A stretch of 64,000 bases of DNA, from assembly GCA_963785755.1 (NCBI GenBank), contig CAWAXG010000013.1, positions 1-64,000 on the forward strand, in the 5' to 3' direction. Of this stretch, positions 61,879 to 64,000 are shown piece after piece (positions within the stretch are counted from its first letter, which is position 1; each line of letters begins with the position of its first letter). Source of the stretch: JACCXG01 sp963785755 (GTDB taxonomy: Bacteria; Acidobacteriota; Vicinamibacteria; Vicinamibacterales; 2-12-FULL-66-21). The notes under the pieces were generated by a model. The model did not search any database and had not been told where the DNA came from. It worked only from the letters and a program-made list of their open reading frames with translations. A program made the translations under genes and the position numbers.

Positions 61879-61910
61879 ACATTGGCTGACACTGACCCAT
61901 TCGCGTTGAG

Positions 61911-62245
61911 CTCAGAATCGAGCGGGGCAAGGCCTCTAGTCGACTCGCGCCGGATGCGTCCATCGGTTTTCGTTGTTCTGAAACGACTTCCATAGAAGCG
62001 GGAGTTCCGGCTCCACTCCTGACGCCAATCCTCAACGTCCCGCCTCCGTCCCGCCGTGAATCAGCAAGTCGCCTTAAACGGGGCGAGACTCGAACCTCGA
62101 CCGGTACGCGACTCGGCCAGCCTGCACATGACGGCCACGAGATTGTCTTCAGCTTCTTCGATCGGCGAGTTGTGACGACACGTGGATTCGGTGTCGCTCA
62201 ACACAGCACTTGTCGACTCGCGCAAGATGCGTCCGTCGGTTTTCG
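61911..62245. repeat. Non-coding repeat block
   Basis: The 61,879-62,538 gap holds no supported gene. It starts with the 28-bp segment shared with 51,029. Next, 61,939-61,972 (GTCGACTCGCGC..GCGTC) recurs at 62,212-62,245 with 31 of 34 identities in the same orientation. Between them, near 62,080-62,100, the minus strand has GAGGTTCGAGTCTC, which looks like a tRNA T-arm without the rest of a tRNA. Probably remnants of a non-autonomous mobile element. Confidence 0.5.
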
Positions 62246-62538
62246 CTCCGCGAAAAGTCGAAACCAAGGTTGTAAGTGAGGACGTTGATGAGCTGAATGG
62301 TAGGCGGCCCATGTATGGCACTGAGAATACCGCCGATGTCCAAGTAAATCGCTCTCGTCGGTCTGCTTCGACGGGTTATTGGTCCTGAGGCCAACGCTGG
62401 CATGCCTGATGCGGATGCGGCGTCCGGTTCGTGTCATCTGCGGGGTCTTGGCGCTGAGTCAAGCCCGGCACTACGAACGGCCACACAGGGATAGGAAGTG
62501 AGGACGGAGAAGGGGAAGAGGAAGAGCGAAAGGAGCGC

Positions 62539-63529
62539 ATGCGGACGATCGGGCATAAGTCCAGGGTGTGGCCAACGATCGCGATGGCCATCGTGACGCT
62601 GATGGTGTGCTGGGGGCAGGCCACGCCCGTGAAGCCTGCAGCCTGCCGCGAGCCTGCGTCAGCCTGCCGTGAAGACCGCCGAGTACATCGGCGAGGCGCG
62701 GTGCATCGAATGCCACGGCCAGGAGAACAAGCATTTCAGCGAGACGCTGCATGCGAAGGTCTTCCGGCTGAATCCGAAGAACGACGGTCAGCGGCAGAGC
62801 TGCGAAGCCTGCCACGGACCGGGCTCGAATCACGCCAGGAACGCGCTCGACAAGACCGCGCTCATCGGGTTCACCAAACGTTGGGGAACGCCGGTCGACG
62901 TACAGAATGCCCAGTGCTTGACCTGCCACGAGGGTGGCACTCGCCTGCACTGGCCAGGATCGACCCACGAAAAAACCAACCTCGGCTGCGCCGACTGCCA
63001 CAATCCCATGCAGAAGCAGTCGGCCAACAGTTTGTTGGCCCGGCAAAACATCTCCGAGACCTGCTTCCAGTGTCACAAGCAACAGCGTGCCGAGTTCCGC
63101 AGGCGTTCGCACATGCCTCTGCCAGAAGGCAAGATGTCCTGCGTCGACTGCCACAACCCGCACGGCTCGTCGGCCCGTTCCCTGCTGAACGCCGATTCCG
63201 TCAACGACGTCTGCTACACCTGCCACGCCGAGAAGCGGGGACCGTTCCTCTGGGAACACGCGCCGGTCCGCGAGAGTTGCGTCACCTGTCATCAGCCTCA
63301 TGGTTCCAACCATGACAAGTTGCTCGTGGGGGCGCGTCCCTACCTTTGTCAGCAATGCCACAACCTGTCGATCGGTCATAGCGGCACGTTCTACCGGGAC
63401 GGGCAGTCGGCTGCCGGTGCGCTGCAGGGGGGAGGACAGAGTCCACGCGTGATCGCGCGCACGTGCCAGAACTGCCACTCACAGATCCATGGCAGCAATC
63501 ATCCGGCCGGTGCGCGGTTCCAGCGCTGA
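62539..63529 (+). CDS. DmsE/MtrA-type decaheme c-type cytochrome (one frameshift)
   Basis: ATG 62,539 follows AAGGAG and encodes a signal peptide (VWPTIAMAIVTLMVCWGQA). A frame change near 62,660 joins it to KTAEYIGEARC. The mature protein has exactly ten CxxCH haem sites: CIECH, CEACH, CLTCH, CADCH, CFQCH, CVDCH, CYTCH, CVTCH, CQQCH and CQNCH, with the PLPEGKMSCVDCHNPHGS phrase of the DmsE/MtrA family. Length about 325 residues. It would sit inside an outer-membrane porin as an electron wire; the porin gene follows. Confidence 0.85.
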
Positions 63530-63572
63530 ACCAGGCCCAAGGGCACGGGGACAATTCTGCGGGAGACCTTTG

Positions 63573-64000
63573 ATGAAGATCCGTTCGTGCGCGTCAGTCA
63601 TCATCCTGGGTATCGGGGTGCTGCGGTTGACGACCTCTCTGGTGTATGCCGGCGACGGGCAGGACGCTCCGGCCGGCAACGCCATGAATCCGCGTGGCGT
63701 CAACTCAATCGTCGAACGCGACCCTGAGGGGTTGGGCATTGGCGAGAATTCCCGGAGTCCTTCGGGACTCCTCACAGCGAGCGCGCCCCTCGTGAAGGAG
63801 CCGTCGAAGACCTCGGGCGGCCTGCTCTACCGGATGATGGTCGAGTTCAGCGGCACCGGAACCGGTGGCGACAAGGATGTCGCCAAGTTCCGCGAATACA
63901 AGGACCTCGACAGCGGCGCCTTCCTGAACAGCTTCACCCTGATGCTCGAGAAGCCGGAAAGCGCCTTTCACCTCGACGCGGTGGGCGGTGGCGTGGCCCG
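63573..64000 (+). CDS. MtrB/PioB-family outer-membrane porin, N-terminal part (runs off the window)
   Basis: ATG 63,573 with GGGAG upstream, 43 bp after the cytochrome stop. The signal peptide (SVIILGIGVLRLTTSLVYAG) is followed by a linker, then GLLYRMMVEFSGTGTGGDKD and FREYKDLDSGAFLNSFTLML, which fit the first strands of MtrB/PioB barrels that sheath decaheme cytochromes. Open to the last base (142 codons seen). The gene pair forms a porin-cytochrome module. Confidence 0.75.
   Translation, partial: MKIRSCASVIILGIGVLRLTTSLVYAGDGQDAPAGNAMNPRGVNSIVERDPEGLGIGENSRSPSGLLTASAPLVKEPSKTSGGLLYRMMVEFSGTGTGGDKDVAKFREYKDLDSGAFLNSFTLMLEKPESAFHLDAVGGGVA

Noticed and set aside
62060..62110. A tRNA gene suggested by GAGGTTCGAGTCTC on the minus strand
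   Set aside because: Only a T-arm-like segment is present. I cannot fold an acceptor stem, D-arm or anticodon arm around it.

Overview
The window is almost certainly an assembled metagenome contig from two organisms. Bases 1 to about 7,590 look actinobacterial: very GC-rich, with a fused proline dehydrogenase/P5C dehydrogenase, a GH3 hydrolase and glycine-rich secreted proteins. From about 7,595 to the end the gene content is typical of Acidobacteriota, probably a Vicinamibacteria-like soil lineage: a PadR plus ADOP-type permease pair, Oar-like TonB receptors with carboxypeptidase-regulatory domains, Ser/Thr kinases fused to FlgO/TPR modules, CadC-like winged-helix/TPR regulators, PD40 and NHL propellers, DUF1080 and tannase-family proteins. 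The break falls inside a small membrane-protein gene, which favours an assembly chimera over a transferred island. Many genes are interrupted by single-base frame changes. These are dense in the first 7.6 kb (the PutA gene switches frame many times) and occur about once per affected gene afterwards, often at short homopolymers. I read most of them as sequencing errors, and the CDS limits below bridge them.

Layout. 0-7.6 kb: GH3, a secreted Ig-like protein, PutA, a glycine-rich surface protein and a truncated membrane protein. 7.8-12.3 kb: an HExxH secreted protein, then PadR/ADOP with a clear palindromic operator. 12.3-22.6 kb: a regulatory neighbourhood around a CadC-like regulator (18,434-20,342) that is translationally coupled to a TonB receptor. 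The regulator's divergent promoter region exists in three copies, each with the same tandem 11-bp boxes, driving a ScyD/E-like propeller, a PD40 protein, and a 36-codon leader plus second PD40 protein. 22.6-27 kb: tannase/feruloyl esterase, an IS256 transposase remnant, a kinase-TPR gene. 27-31 kb: a probable dhaK-dhaL-NHL-NHL operon. 31.3-33.1 kb: a hypX-like gene with no hydrogenase genes nearby, lying between two broken genes. 33.2-39.4 kb: DUF1080 hydrolase, ceramidase-like hydrolase, and a kinase with an internally duplicated sensor/TPR module.

39.9-60 kb is a long plus-strand nutrient-acquisition region: a Tat-exported glycosidase-like protein, TonB receptor and PQQ-type sugar dehydrogenase; then two more TonB receptors, a beta-hydroxyacid dehydrogenase, an MFS transporter and a very large propeller/HEAT/cytochrome c/DUF6807 protein. 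From 51.1 kb onward stops and starts overlap, so this part is probably one operon for uptake and oxidation of a sugar or sugar acid. The right edge holds repeats, a DUF2306 membrane protein and a DmsE-type decaheme cytochrome followed by the start of an MtrB/PioB-type porin, i.e. a trans-outer-membrane electron conduit that continues beyond the window. I found no rRNA, complete tRNA, CRISPR array or replication origin.
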